From: an uncultured Bacteroidales bacterium
GTDB lineage: Bacteria > Bacteroidota > Bacteroidia > Bacteroidales > Muribaculaceae
Assembly (NCBI GenBank): GCA_902779125.1
Contig: CACZAC010000001.1
Location: 62,001 to 126,000, forward strand
DNA: 64,000 bases
Direction of reading: 5' to 3'
The notes under the pieces were generated by a model. The model saw nothing but the letters and a program-made list of their open reading frames with translations, made no database searches and was not told the DNA's origin. Below, piece after piece: positions 43,029-52,596 of the stretch. A program made the position numbers and the translations under genes. The stretch's first letter is position 1. Every line of letters starts with the position of its first letter.

Positions 43029-44393
43029 TTAAGTAATGTTGGGGCTTTCAAGGCCGTAGTGGCGCTTGCGGTCCATCCACAGCAGCAGGGTCGCGGTGAC
43101 GATGGCACACACGCCGATAACGCCGAAGATGATGAGCGAGAGGGTGTAGTCCACCTGTTCGCCGACGGTGTTGCGCTCCAGCACCTTGCCGATGAGCACG
43201 GGGATGAGCATCAGGCCTATGTTCTGGATGTAATAGATGATGGAATAGGAGGTGCCCAACTGCTTCATAGGCACGATTTTGGGCACTGCGGGCCACAGGG
43301 CGGCGGGCAGCAGCGAGAAGGCGATGCCAAGAACACACATGAGTGTCACGGCTATCCAACTCGAGTTGAGCGGCATGGCGAACACAAACAGGGTAATGGT
43401 CAGCAACACGCTGCCGATGACCATCATGGTGGCGCCACGGCCCTTGTTGTCAAACCAGGCACCGAACAACGGTGTCAACACGATGCTGGTGTAGGGGAGA
43501 ATAGATGGAATGGCACCGGCAAGGCTTGCCTCGACGCCATACTTGGAAATCATCAGTTTGGTGGCGAAGTCCAGAAAGGGATAGAGTGCCGAGTAATAGA
43601 ACAGGCACAGCAGCGTGATGAGCCAGAAGCCGGGATTCTTGATGGTGATTTTCATGTCCGAGAAATGGAATTTCTCGTCGTCGCCTTGAGTGGTGTCTTG
43701 CTTGCCTTGCTCCTTATCCAGGCGGCGGTCCATGGTGCAGTAATAGAGGTAGGCAATGAGTCCCACGCCCACGCAGAATACACCGATAAGCAACGGCTTA
43801 GGAAGTCCCCAGTTCAATGCGATAGGAAGACTGAAGTTGAGCGCCAGTGCAGTGCCCAGACGAGCCATAGCCACCTGCAAACCCATCGCCAAGGCCATTT
43901 CCTTGCCCGAGAACCAGCGCACCACGACCTTGGACACCGTGATGCCGCACATCTCATAGCCAATGCCAAAGAAAGCAAACCCCAGTGCTGCCAGCGCCAC
44001 CTGACGCTTAATCGTGCCTAGCAGGGGCACGTTCCACATCGGGTCGGGCGAAGTGTAGGTGATGACACCATAAACGGCAGCTGCTCCGGTCAGCATCAAC
44101 ACACACGAGAGGATGCCCGTGAAGCGCACACCCATCTTGTCGAGGATGATACCACCCACAAAGAGCATCAATAGGAACACGTTGAAGAAGCCGCGTGAAC
44201 CGGCAAAAATGCCAAATTCTCCACTGGTCCAGCCCACGCCACCATCCTGAGTTGCCTTCTCAAGCATAAACTGCAATGGGGACATTTCTTTGGCAACAAC
44301 ATAGCCTGCCATCATCGTGAATGATACAATAGCAAGCACAGTCCAACGCGCCCACGCCTTGGTCGCAATCGTGTTTCTTATCTCGTCTCTCAT
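43029..44393 (-). CDS. MFS transporter (paralogue 1)
   Basis: The 454-residue protein has about 12 membrane helices of the major facilitator superfamily. Family motifs include GGIILDKMGVRFTGILS in the loop between helices 2 and 3 and a matching loop in the second half (TPLFGAWFDNKGRGATMMVIG). It is paralogous to the adjacent gene at 44481-46142 and shares its C-terminal DRKRHYGLESPNI ending. The substrate is unknown; some relatives are annotated as organic-anion transporters, but I cannot confirm this. Confidence 0.9.
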   Translation of the reverse strand: MRDEIRNTIATKAWARWTVLAIVSFTMMAGYVVAKEMSPLQFMLEKATQDGGVGWTSGEFGIFAGSRGFFNVFLLMLFVGGIILDKMGVRFTGILSCVLMLTGAAAVYGVITYTSPDPMWNVPLLGTIKRQVALAALGFAFFGIGYEMCGITVSKVVVRWFSGKEMALAMGLQVAMARLGTALALNFSLPIALNWGLPKPLLIGVFCVGVGLIAYLYYCTMDRRLDKEQGKQDTTQGDDEKFHFSDMKITIKNPGFWLITLLCLFYYSALYPFLDFATKLMISKYGVEASLAGAIPSILPYTSIVLTPLFGAWFDNKGRGATMMVIGSVLLTITLFVFAMPLNSSWIAVTLMCVLGIAFSLLPAALWPAVPKIVPMKQLGTSYSIIYYIQNIGLMLIPVLIGKVLERNTVGEQVDYTLSLIIFGVIGVCAIVTATLLLWMDRKRHYGLESPNIT

Positions 44394-44410
44394 GTGTTTC
44401 AGTTAAATAA

Positions 44411-44446
44411 TAGGGACCTTAAAGTCTAATGTCCTTAAGGTCCCTA
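44411..44446. repeat. hairpin with 9-base periodic repeat between MFS genes
   Basis: A perfect 12-bp stem TAGGGACCTTAA / TTAAGGTCCCTA (44411-44422 with 44435-44446) lies in a stretch that also reads as roughly 9-base tandem units starting with TA (TAGGGACCT, TAATGTCCT, TAAGGTCCC, TAAAGTCCT; 44411-44453). It separates the two MFS genes and lacks a T tract. Confidence 0.75.
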
Positions 44447-44480
44447 AAGTCCTTATTAATTTCTAATAGCTAACAGCAGA

Positions 44481-46142
44481 TTATGCCTCAGGCTTGATGT
44501 TGGGCTCCTCGAGGCCGAGGTGCTTCTGACGGTCAACGACCTTGAGGTACAAACCGATGAGCAGAGCGGCAACGCCCAAGCATGCGAGCATCACGAGGGG
44601 CCAGGTGTAGTTATAGGAAACTGCAGCCTGTTCGGCCTCGATGGTACCGTTAGCAAGACCTTGAACGATGTCGGGGTTAGTGCTGTCGAGCACCTTGCCG
44701 ATGAGGATGGGGAAGAGCCACAGACCAATGTTCTGAATCCAGAAAATCAGTGCATAGGCACTACCGATAATCTTGGAGTCCACCAGCTTGGGAACGCTGG
44801 GCCACAAGGCTGCGGGAACAAGCGAGAACGACGAACCCAGAACAAGAATGGTCAGATAAGCTACAACGAAGCCGGTGGCAGCGCTACCCTTGAACATGGG
44901 CAGGATGAAGGCGAACGTCAAGTGGCAGGCAATCAGCAGCAGCGAGCCCAACACGAGCATCGAAGCAGCTTTACCCTTGTGGTCAACATAGTTGCCCAAA
45001 ATGGGGGTGATACCCACAGCCAGCAGGGGGAATACGGCGAAGACGCTCTCGGCGCTCTGACGCATGTAACCCATGTAGCAATAGCAAATCAGCGCGATGA
45101 CCGACAAACACAGCAGACCATACTTGGCGCCCTTGTTCTTCATGAAGTTGCTCATAAAGGCGGTGGCGGCAACAACAAGCATCACGATATACTGGTAGAT
45201 AGTCAGACTCTCGCTGGCCCAGAACGAGTTGGGGTCAACGGGCGAGAACGACAGGTTGCATTGCAACATGTTCACGGCATACTTCTGGAAGGGGAAGATG
45301 GCGCTGTAGTACAGTACGCACAGCAGCGATACCAGCCAGAAACCCTTGTTGGTCAAAATCTTGCCAATGTCGCTCACCTTGAACGGGTCGTCCTTCTCCT
45401 CGGCCTCGCCAGTCTGCTTGTCAAGCTTGCTGTCCATGAAGAAGTAAACGATGAACATAATCAGGGCGATACACATCAGTACGACACCGAAGGCCACCGA
45501 ACGAGAAACGTCGATAGAACCGCCCAACTTGGCAAAATAGGGCGAGAAAATCATACAGGTGGCAACACCCAGGCGGGCCAGTGCCATCTCGCTACCCATG
45601 GCCAATGCCATCTCGCGGCCCTTGAACCACTTCACGATACCACGGCTAACAGTGATACCAGCCATCTCGACACCGCAACCAAAGATCATGAAGCCGATAG
45701 CAGCCAACTTTGCGCTAGCAGGCATGCCCTGATAGAAGGGGGACACGCCCAGCTCGTCGAACAAGGGGATGTAGTTCAGGTTGTTGGTGAACCAGGTCTC
45801 AAGACCGGTACCGATAAAGCCGTCGGTCACGGCATACCACTTAATGCAGGCACCAACAAGCATCACAGCGCCAGAGAGCAGCGCGGTGAAGCGCACCCCC
45901 ATCTTGTCGAGGATGATGCCGGCAAAAATAAGGAAGAATACAAACACGTTGAGGAATACCTCAGCGCCTTCCTCGGTACCGAATGCTGATGAACTCCAAC
46001 CGCGGGTTGACTCCATCAAGTCCTTGATGGGCGACAGGATGTCCATGAAAATGTAGCTGCAGAACATGCCCAATGCGAGCAACAGAAGCGCTGTCCAGCG
46101 CATTCCTGCAGAGTCTCTTAAAGTCTGAATCTTTTCTGACAT
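44481..46142 (-). CDS. MFS transporter (paralogue 2)
   Basis: The 553-residue MFS protein is about 100 residues longer than its neighbour. The excess lies mainly in a larger extracytoplasmic loop after helix 3 (about 105-140) and a longer central region around residues 300-345. GIILDKMGVRFTALLSG, ILGNYVDHKGKAASMLVLGS and the ending DRQKHLGLEEPNI parallel paralogue 1. Substrate unknown. It is 53 bases downstream of the phosphohexomutase gene on the same strand. Confidence 0.9.
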   Translation of the reverse strand: MSEKIQTLRDSAGMRWTALLLLALGMFCSYIFMDILSPIKDLMESTRGWSSSAFGTEEGAEVFLNVFVFFLIFAGIILDKMGVRFTALLSGAVMLVGACIKWYAVTDGFIGTGLETWFTNNLNYIPLFDELGVSPFYQGMPASAKLAAIGFMIFGCGVEMAGITVSRGIVKWFKGREMALAMGSEMALARLGVATCMIFSPYFAKLGGSIDVSRSVAFGVVLMCIALIMFIVYFFMDSKLDKQTGEAEEKDDPFKVSDIGKILTNKGFWLVSLLCVLYYSAIFPFQKYAVNMLQCNLSFSPVDPNSFWASESLTIYQYIVMLVVAATAFMSNFMKNKGAKYGLLCLSVIALICYCYMGYMRQSAESVFAVFPLLAVGITPILGNYVDHKGKAASMLVLGSLLLIACHLTFAFILPMFKGSAATGFVVAYLTILVLGSSFSLVPAALWPSVPKLVDSKIIGSAYALIFWIQNIGLWLFPILIGKVLDSTNPDIVQGLANGTIEAEQAAVSYNYTWPLVMLACLGVAALLIGLYLKVVDRQKHLGLEEPNIKPEA

Positions 46143-46195
46143 AAAATGTTGTTTTTAAAATTGTTTGTTATTTGGTTGATATTAATGGTTTCTAA

Positions 46196-47947
46196 TTATG
46201 CAATGCCCAAGGACTCACAGATGCGGTCAATCTTGGCATCTGCCCACTCGTTCTTGGCGTCGTAATTCTCCTTCTTGTCGAGGGTGTCATGTGCCTCGAT
46301 GTAGAACTTGATTTTGGGCTCGGTGCCCGAGGGACGGATAGATACCTTGGTGCCGTCCTCGGTGTAGTACTGCAGCACGTTGCTGGTGGCGGGCATGACG
46401 AGTTTGGTCACCTCGCCGGTGCGCATGTCGCGCTGCTCAAGTTTCTGGAAGTCTTTGATGAGCACTACGGGCGAGCCATCAATGGTCTGCTGCGGGTTCT
46501 CGCGGAAATTGACCATCATCTGGGCAATCTCGTCGGCACCAGTCTTGCCGGGGCGAACGACGCTGATGCCGCGCTCCTTGCTGTAGCCGTAGTGGATATA
46601 AAGGTCGATGAACAGGTCGTTGAGAGTCATGCCCTTGTCCTTGGCCCATGCAGCAATCTCGCACATCAGGGGGATGGACGATACAGCGTCCTTGTCACGA
46701 ACAAACGTCTCGGGCAGGAAGCCGTAGCTCTCCTCGCCACCGCCCAGATAGCGTCCCTTGCCTTCCATCTCGCGCATCACGGTAGCAATCCACTTGAAGC
46801 CGGTGAAGCAGTCAAACATCTTGATGTTTTCCTTACGGGCAATCTTGGCGATGGTCTCGCTGGTAACGATGGTCTTAACGATGTACTCGTCGCCGGTCAA
46901 GCGGCCCAACTCACGGTTGCGCACCATCAGGTAGTAGAGGAAGATGATCTGAATCTGGTTTCCGTTCACGAGCTCATATTTGCCCTTGGTATTCTTGATG
47001 ACCAAGCCGATGCGGTCGGCATCGGGGTCACTGGCAAGTACCACGTCGGCATCCACTTCCTCGGCCTTCTTGATAGCCATGGCCATAGCACTGGGCATCT
47101 CGGGGTTGGGGGAATCAACAGTGGGGAAGTCGCCACTCATTACGTCCTGTTCGGGAACGTGGATGATGTTGTCAAATCCCCAACGCTCGATTGAGCGAGG
47201 GATGATGTAGCGTCCTACGCCATGGATAGGAGTATAAACAATCTTCAGGTCGTGATGGCGCTTGCACACATCGGGGCTCAGCGACAGGGTATGGATTTCC
47301 TCGATGTAGGGACCATCCACGTCCTCACCGATAATCTGAATCAGGTCAGGATTACCTTTAAACTTGATTTCGCTGACGTCCTTGATGGCATTGACGTAAT
47401 TGATGATGTTCACGTCGTGGGGAGCCACCACCTGGGCACCATCATCCCAATAGGCTTTGTAGCCGTTGTAAATTTTGGGGTTGTGAGAAGCCGTGATGTT
47501 CACACCGCTCTGGCATCCCAAGCGACGGATGGCATAGCTCACCTCGGGAGTGGGGCGGGGACCCTCAAACAGATACACCTTGATGCCGTTGGCGCTGAAG
47601 ATGTTGGCAACGGTCTCGGCAAACAGGCGACTATTGTTGCGCACGTCATGACCCACAACCACCGAAATCTGGTCCAGGTCCTTGAAGGCTTCGTTTAGGT
47701 AGTTGGCCAAGCCTTGTGTGGCACTGCCCACCGTGTAGATGTTCATGCGGTTACAGCCGGCACCCATGATGCCACGCAGGCCACCGGTACCGAATTCGAG
47801 CGTTTTGTAGAATGACTCTACCAGTTCGGTTTTGTCCTCGTTGTCGAGCATGGCTTGAACTTCAGCTCTCGTCTGCTCGTCATAACTCTCACTAAGCCAC
47901 GTCTGGGCCTTTGCGGTCACTTCCTGTAATAATTTCTCGTCGTACAT
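46196..47947 (-). CDS. phosphoglucomutase/phosphomannomutase family protein
   Basis: The 583-residue protein is full length for the large phosphohexomutase group. It has the phosphoserine loop TASHNP (Ser154), a metal loop DPDADR, sugar loop GGEESYG and phosphate-binding RPSGTEPKIKFYIE near the end. It interconverts hexose-6- and hexose-1-phosphates (or pentose equivalents), feeding NDP-sugar synthesis for the polysaccharide locus 2 kb away. Choice of sugar is not fixed by motif. A full Bacteroidales promoter lies upstream. Confidence 0.93.
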   Translation of the reverse strand: MYDEKLLQEVTAKAQTWLSESYDEQTRAEVQAMLDNEDKTELVESFYKTLEFGTGGLRGIMGAGCNRMNIYTVGSATQGLANYLNEAFKDLDQISVVVGHDVRNNSRLFAETVANIFSANGIKVYLFEGPRPTPEVSYAIRRLGCQSGVNITASHNPKIYNGYKAYWDDGAQVVAPHDVNIINYVNAIKDVSEIKFKGNPDLIQIIGEDVDGPYIEEIHTLSLSPDVCKRHHDLKIVYTPIHGVGRYIIPRSIERWGFDNIIHVPEQDVMSGDFPTVDSPNPEMPSAMAMAIKKAEEVDADVVLASDPDADRIGLVIKNTKGKYELVNGNQIQIIFLYYLMVRNRELGRLTGDEYIVKTIVTSETIAKIARKENIKMFDCFTGFKWIATVMREMEGKGRYLGGGEESYGFLPETFVRDKDAVSSIPLMCEIAAWAKDKGMTLNDLFIDLYIHYGYSKERGISVVRPGKTGADEIAQMMVNFRENPQQTIDGSPVVLIKDFQKLEQRDMRTGEVTKLVMPATSNVLQYYTEDGTKVSIRPSGTEPKIKFYIEAHDTLDKKENYDAKNEWADAKIDRICESLGIA

Positions 47948-48000
47948 ACTTGGTTCGGTTTATAAGGTTGATGTTACATTGTTTTATCTTTTTAAACTGC

Positions 48001-48031
48001 CAAAGATACACTAAAATCCCCAATTGCCAAA
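48001..48031 (-). promoter_or_regulatory. promoter of the phosphohexomutase gene
   Basis: On the minus strand TTTG (48028-48031) and TATCTTTG (48001-48008) have a 19-base spacer, a full match to the Bacteroidales consensus, 53 bases before the start codon. Confidence 0.75.
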
Positions 48032-48430
48032 ATAAAATCTTACTTTTGGCAAAAAAGAGGGGTTTTTATGTCCTATTCTATCTGTTTTTATGTTACATCC
48101 ACGCTAATGCCACATCATCGGGAAGCATAGCAATTTGCTAGAGAAGCCCGTGTTCTGGCAAGGATTTCTATCAATTATGAGGTTACATAAAAAAAGCGCC
48201 TCGTCTCACGACGAAGCTGCCTTGCTAGGAAAAAAGTATCATATTGCTGCAAAATTATAACCTTGATTCGATTTGTGCAAATTTTTTAGATAAAAAATTG
48301 TTTATTTAATGCAAATAAACGCAAATCCTACCGATTTCAAAGAGATTTCTGATTCGTTTTGAATAGCTATTGCAAATATACGGAAAGCAATAAATAGTAC
48401 ATGAATGATTCGTGGTTCATATTTTTTATT
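48032..48430. other. AT-rich non-coding gap
   Basis: About 400 bases between divergent genes with no ORF I can support. It holds a short imperfect stem near 48195-48225 (GCCTCGTCTCACGACGAAGC) preceded by an A run. Otherwise nothing recognisable is seen. Confidence 0.5.
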
Positions 48431-48438
48431 TACATTTG
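48431..48438 (+). promoter_or_regulatory. -7 box of the small secreted protein gene
   Basis: TACATTTG matches TAnnTTTG and is 18 bases before the first ATG of the gene (48457). Confidence 0.55.
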
Positions 48439-48456
48439 CAGCATCAAACAAAACAA

Positions 48457-48915
48457 ATGACTGAGATGAAAAAATTTTTTTTGACTTTTATTACGCTGAT
48501 TGCGTTGATGTTTGTAGATCCTAACGCACAAGCAGCAGAATGGTTTGACGTGTTGTCTAACGGTGGTGAGACCCTTGCTATAAATCCCGACATAACTACT
48601 AATGATAACGGTGTGAGCTACCTAGTTTGGGTTCGCAATTCGTACAACCTCCCTGAGAGTCGCGCCAATTATACGAGAGAACGTGGCTACAATGAAACCG
48701 TGGCTTATAAACTGACTCTTTACAAATTCACAGACAATTGGAACAAATTCAACATCGTCCAAGTCTCTGTTTACGGAGAGAATGGCAACATCATCGACCA
48801 GTATGCTAATCCAGATATTGCCTCAACTGAAAGTGAGATACCATCAGGCTCACCCATTGAGACAATTGCCGAAAACGCCAAAGTAATCTACGAAATCACT
48901 ACCAACCCGGAATAA
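48457..48915 (+). CDS. small secreted protein of unknown function
   Basis: Two starts are possible: 48457 (MTEMKK) or 48466 (MKKFF); the second gives the neater signal peptide (ending about AQA). The mature protein of about 130 residues has a central YTRERGYNETVAYKLTLYKFTDNWNKF segment and looks beta-rich. I do not recognise a family. It stands alone with its own promoter and a perfect hairpin terminator, in an AT-rich stretch between the phosphohexomutase gene and the polysaccharide locus. Confidence 0.65.
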   Translation: MTEMKKFFLTFITLIALMFVDPNAQAAEWFDVLSNGGETLAINPDITTNDNGVSYLVWVRNSYNLPESRANYTRERGYNETVAYKLTLYKFTDNWNKFNIVQVSVYGENGNIIDQYANPDIASTESEIPSGSPIETIAENAKVIYEITTNPE

Positions 48916-48946
48916 ACTCTTAAATAATTAAATAAACAACTCATAT

Positions 48947-48978
48947 AATAATATCCGCACACAAATGCGGATATTATT
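48947..48978 (+). terminator. intrinsic terminator
   Basis: A perfect 13-bp stem AATAATATCCGCA / TGCGGATATTATT (48947-48959 with 48966-48978) has a 6-base loop and is followed by TTCATTATT. It ends the small secreted protein gene. Confidence 0.88.
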
Positions 48979-49769
48979 TCATTATTATGACATTCATACT
49001 GTATGTAATTGTATAATGATTTGCTTCAGAATTCTCATTAATTGTGAGATGGCATATCCATATATGCCGCCCAGAAATACAAATTTCATCTAAGAAGAAA
49101 CAAGACGTTGTACTGCTACTTAAATCTAGCCACAATCACAAGGCGCACTGTTTCCAATCGGGTGATATGTATTCAAAACAGCCTATAGTATCACTTTAGA
49201 TTATTAATCTTTCACATTTGATTTACATAACAATAAATTACTATTATATTAATCTCCAATGGTATGCCAAGCAAATGAGTCCATTGTGATTATTGTGACT
49301 TAATTTTTCCATAACTCGAACATCAATTGCACTCGTTAACTAATCAAACAGCATCTTTAGACTAAAGAGGTATCAACTGTAAGTCTTCTTGCTCAAGGTC
49401 ATTTCTTTGTTGGCTTTTAAAACGTATAAATATCGAAATATTCGAGCTGTCTGATTTAACCATTATGTGACAACATCGTTGAATTGGGCATTGGGTCTAT
49501 TCTATTACATTTCATGTAAAATTGACTTTTAATTTGTCCAAGTGCGAGAAATTCATTAATTTTGCAAGTTGAATGTTGTTCTGTGAGTACCACTTTGAGG
49601 CACTCGTTAGAATGACCATAAATTGACATAGAAAGGTAACTTGCTGATAATGACTACTGAGATAGTGTCTGCAGCTTTGCCAGCGATACTCCAATTCGCT
49701 AGTTCCATTAGAACTGGTGACCCTTGTTATATCATTAGCTTTGCTAATTTTTGACCTTTGGCTTCTCGG
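48979..49769. other. AT-rich non-coding leader before the polysaccharide locus
   Basis: About 790 bases with no credible coding frame (a 60-codon minus-strand frame at 49512-49694 lacks support). No upxY-like antiterminator gene and no clear invertible-promoter repeats were seen. The start codon of the first glycosyltransferase is preceded by TAATTTTTG at 49745-49753, one base off the -7 consensus. Confidence 0.5.
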
Positions 49770-50750
49770 ATGATATCCGTTATCGTGACCATATACAAAG
49801 TGGAGCGTTTTCTCAAGGATTGTGTTGGCAGCATCCTTCGTTCTACCTACCGAGATATCGAGGTTATACTTGTTGAGGACGGGTCACCTGATGGTTCCGG
49901 TGCTATATGCGATGATTTTGCATCGCGAGATGGTCGAGTACGAGTAATTCACAAGGAAAATGCCGGTGTTTCAGAGGCACGAAATAGCGGCATAAATGCA
50001 GCTAAGGGCGACTATATCTTGTTTGTTGATGGCGATGACGTGGTACACCCTCGCATGATAGAGGTACTGCTCGATGGCATCGAGAGCGGTGACTATGATT
50101 TTGCGATGGTCAACGTTGTCCCAATCACGGAAAATGGCTATCACGAGAAGATAAACGACATGGATATAGACACCTCGTCTCGTCGAGTGCTAGAGCAGTC
50201 ATACTGTGTGCGTCGGCTGTTGGATGTCGGGGCAGCATCGTTGCAGTTCCATGTACCAATCAACAAGCTAATCAAGAGGTCCTTGGTTAAGGATATGTTT
50301 TTTAAAACAACAGGTGGTGAGGACTTCGAATGGAATTTGCGCATGTTTCTCAGATCACGGCAGGGCATAGCTATAGATGCCAATCTGTACTATTATATCC
50401 AGCATGAGGCATCGATGACCCATAGCGGAATCAATTCAACCTATATTGACCGGATACGTTCCTACTACCTGTGTTTGAACGATATACCTGCCGACAACCG
50501 CACCTACCGCGCCCAGTGTCTCAAGGCAATGTACTCGATGTTGCTGGGCGTGCGGTATGCTTCCCGCGGCACATCCTTTTACCAAGAAGCTAAAGAATGT
50601 GGCAAAAAAATATATAACAAAACCAAGGACGAACTCTTGGCAAGCGACCTTAGCTGGTCAAGGAAAATGCGTTTCCTGTGCTTGTACCACATGCCGTGGA
50701 TGTACACGTTCCTGATAAACTTTGTTTATGGATTTTTGCGCCGCTCGTGA
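49770..50750 (+). CDS. GT2 family glycosyltransferase
   Basis: The ATG at 49770 gives MISVIVTIYKVERFL, the standard GT2 start. The 326-residue protein has the GT-A nucleotide-binding fold with EDGSPDGSG (about 37-45), NAGVSEARNSGINAAKGDYILFVDGDD (DxD-type metal motif) and GGEDFEW in the acceptor half. It adds one sugar to a growing polysaccharide unit; donor and linkage are unknown. It is the first gene of a plus-strand locus that continues to the window end. The next gene starts 10 bases later. Confidence 0.92.
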   Translation: MISVIVTIYKVERFLKDCVGSILRSTYRDIEVILVEDGSPDGSGAICDDFASRDGRVRVIHKENAGVSEARNSGINAAKGDYILFVDGDDVVHPRMIEVLLDGIESGDYDFAMVNVVPITENGYHEKINDMDIDTSSRRVLEQSYCVRRLLDVGAASLQFHVPINKLIKRSLVKDMFFKTTGGEDFEWNLRMFLRSRQGIAIDANLYYYIQHEASMTHSGINSTYIDRIRSYYLCLNDIPADNRTYRAQCLKAMYSMLLGVRYASRGTSFYQEAKECGKKIYNKTKDELLASDLSWSRKMRFLCLYHMPWMYTFLINFVYGFLRRS

Positions 50751-50760
50751 ATAATCAGTT

Positions 50761-51837
50761 ATGCGGATAGGCATAGTTACACAGCCGCTGGAAATGAATT
50801 ATGGCGGCATCATACAGAACTGGGCTTTGCAGCAGGTGTTGCGAGGTTTAGGACATGAGCCAATCACAATTGACGCCTATCAGCTTTACTCAACGCCCCA
50901 CATGCTGTACAACTATATCCACACCTGGTACAGGCATCGGCGTGGCAAGAAGTGGTATAATTACCCCAAGCGATATCGAGGAGCAATGCGCAACGAGTTG
51001 ATGGGGCGGTTCATTGAGGAACACATTTCAAAAACTCGGGTAATATGGCATTACAAGCGCAGCGTGGTAAAAAACTACCGGATGGATGCTTTGGTTGTTG
51101 GCAGCGACCAGGTTTGGCGTGTAGGGTACAACGAAAACCACATTGAGGACATGTTTCTCAAATTTGCTGCTGGTCTTCCATTAAAACGCGTTGCCTATGC
51201 AGCATCATTCGGTTTGGATAAATGGACTTATAACGAACAGCAGACTGCTGCATGCGCCACACTAGCCCAGCAAATGGACGCCATCTCGGTGCGCGAGCTC
51301 AGCGGAGTGGACCTGTGCCGTGATTATCTGGGAGTGAAGGCGTGTTGCACACTTGACCCCACATTATTGCTGGAATCAGGCGATTATGATAAAATCATCG
51401 ATGACGAATGGGATTGCTCCACTCCATACTTGGCCGTGTACTGCTTGGACATCACCAAGGCAAAAAAAGACTTCTTCAACCGCTTGGCAGCCGAGAGAAA
51501 CCTTAGTGTGCGCTATTTCTCTGCTGGCTGGAAAGCCGCTCTATCAATCGAACAATGGCTGGCAATGTTGAAGAATGCCTCAATGGTTGTTACCGATTCA
51601 TTCCATGGCACTGCGTTCAGTATTATCTTCAACAGGGAATTTTACACTCTTTGCAACTTTAAACGAGGCAATGCCCGTATTTCCGGCTTGTTAAATGAAC
51701 TGGGGCTTGGAGAACGCATGGTATCTGACTCTGAGCCTGTTGAACCTAAAGGACATGAAATAGATTGGGCAACCGTGCATTCACGTTTGGACGTTATGCG
51801 TGAAGAGAGCAAAGCTTTCCTGTCAAGCAGTTTGTAG
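50761..51837 (+). CDS. polysaccharide pyruvyltransferase family protein
   Basis: The 358-residue protein has the family marks MRIGIVTQPLEMNYGGIIQNWALQQVL at the start (NYGGxxQ..AL), VVGSDQVWR near 115-123, SVREL, and DSFHGTAFSIIFNREF near 280-295. Members transfer pyruvate from phosphoenolpyruvate to make ketal groups on surface polysaccharides, which adds negative charge; some members instead act as glycosyltransferase-like enzymes. Cytoplasmic and co-transcribed with the flanking genes. Confidence 0.92.
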   Translation: MRIGIVTQPLEMNYGGIIQNWALQQVLRGLGHEPITIDAYQLYSTPHMLYNYIHTWYRHRRGKKWYNYPKRYRGAMRNELMGRFIEEHISKTRVIWHYKRSVVKNYRMDALVVGSDQVWRVGYNENHIEDMFLKFAAGLPLKRVAYAASFGLDKWTYNEQQTAACATLAQQMDAISVRELSGVDLCRDYLGVKACCTLDPTLLLESGDYDKIIDDEWDCSTPYLAVYCLDITKAKKDFFNRLAAERNLSVRYFSAGWKAALSIEQWLAMLKNASMVVTDSFHGTAFSIIFNREFYTLCNFKRGNARISGLLNELGLGERMVSDSEPVEPKGHEIDWATVHSRLDVMREESKAFLSSSL

Positions 51838-51854
51838 CTCTATTATCAAAATCT

Positions 51855-52586
51855 ATGAGACCATTACATATTATCATGCCTATGGCGGGAGAAGGTTCCC
51901 GTTTTGCCAAAGCCGGGTGGACGACACCAAAGCCATTAATTGAGTTGCGGGGCATCCCTTTGTTCCAGCGTGCAATAGGCAGTGTTGCCCTGCCTGATGT
52001 AAAGATGAAATACAGTTTCATCGTCAGACAAGAACACATTGATAAACAACATATTGACCGACTTATTCAGAACATTCTGCCAGAGTCACAAATTTTTTCG
52101 GTTCTCAAGACCACAAGGGGTGCTGTCGAGACCTGCCTGGTGGCAGAGAACGCCATCGATGACGATGATGCCATAGTCGTTATAGATTGTGATTTGGAAT
52201 TCCGCAGCAAGGGCTATAACGAACTCGTGAAAGAGGCTTTGTCTCAACCAGCCAGTGAGGCTGATGGCGGTGCTTTAGTATCATTTGAATCAGTCAACCC
52301 GCGTTACAGTTATGCTCTTGTGGATGATGATGGTCGAGTATTACGAACGGCTGAAAAAGAACCGATTTCCAATCATGCTTTGTGCGGTGCTTACTTCTTC
52401 GGTAGTGGCAAGGATTTCAAGCGCATAGCTCATCAGTTGCTCTACGATGGCACCCACGGCAAGGCTGAATTTTACGTTTCGCTACTGTATAACTACCTGT
52501 TGGCCGAGGGCAAAGTAGTCCGATTGGCAACAATGGAAGAATACTATTCCTACGGCACTCCCGAGGAACTGAAAAACTACTTGTAG
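51855..52586 (+). CDS. sugar-phosphate-type nucleotidyltransferase
   Basis: The 243-residue protein begins with a nucleotidyltransferase signature (IIMPMAGEGSRFAKAGWTTPKPLIEL, about 6-31), then TRGAVETCLVAENAI, IDCDLEF (metal-binding Asp pair) and CGAYFFGS. Such enzymes join a phosphorylated sugar, polyol or amino-alcohol to an NTP. Relatives with the MPMAG..PKPLI start occur in capsule loci making unusual CDP-activated groups. The substrate is unknown. A second, more divergent protein of the same fold is encoded at 55067-55750. Confidence 0.82.
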   Translation: MRPLHIIMPMAGEGSRFAKAGWTTPKPLIELRGIPLFQRAIGSVALPDVKMKYSFIVRQEHIDKQHIDRLIQNILPESQIFSVLKTTRGAVETCLVAENAIDDDDAIVVIDCDLEFRSKGYNELVKEALSQPASEADGGALVSFESVNPRYSYALVDDDGRVLRTAEKEPISNHALCGAYFFGSGKDFKRIAHQLLYDGTHGKAEFYVSLLYNYLLAEGKVVRLATMEEYYSYGTPEELKNYL

Positions 52587-52596
52587 TATTTCTGCA

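Noticed and set aside
44520-45989. Plus-strand frame of 489 codons opposite MFS paralogue 2
   Set aside because: It is rich in Gln, His and Glu, has no recognisable domain, and mirrors the codon bias of the real minus-strand membrane protein. A similar 338-codon frame at 43005-44021 opposite paralogue 1 is rejected for the same reason.
46289-47194. Plus-strand frame of 301 codons opposite the phosphohexomutase
   Set aside because: The minus-strand gene shows all catalytic loops; the opposite frame has low-complexity Val/Leu/His composition and no motif.
49512-49694. Minus-strand frame of 60 codons in the gap before the polysaccharide locus
   Set aside because: No ribosome-binding site, no promoter, AT-rich composition with no periodicity and no recognisable motif.
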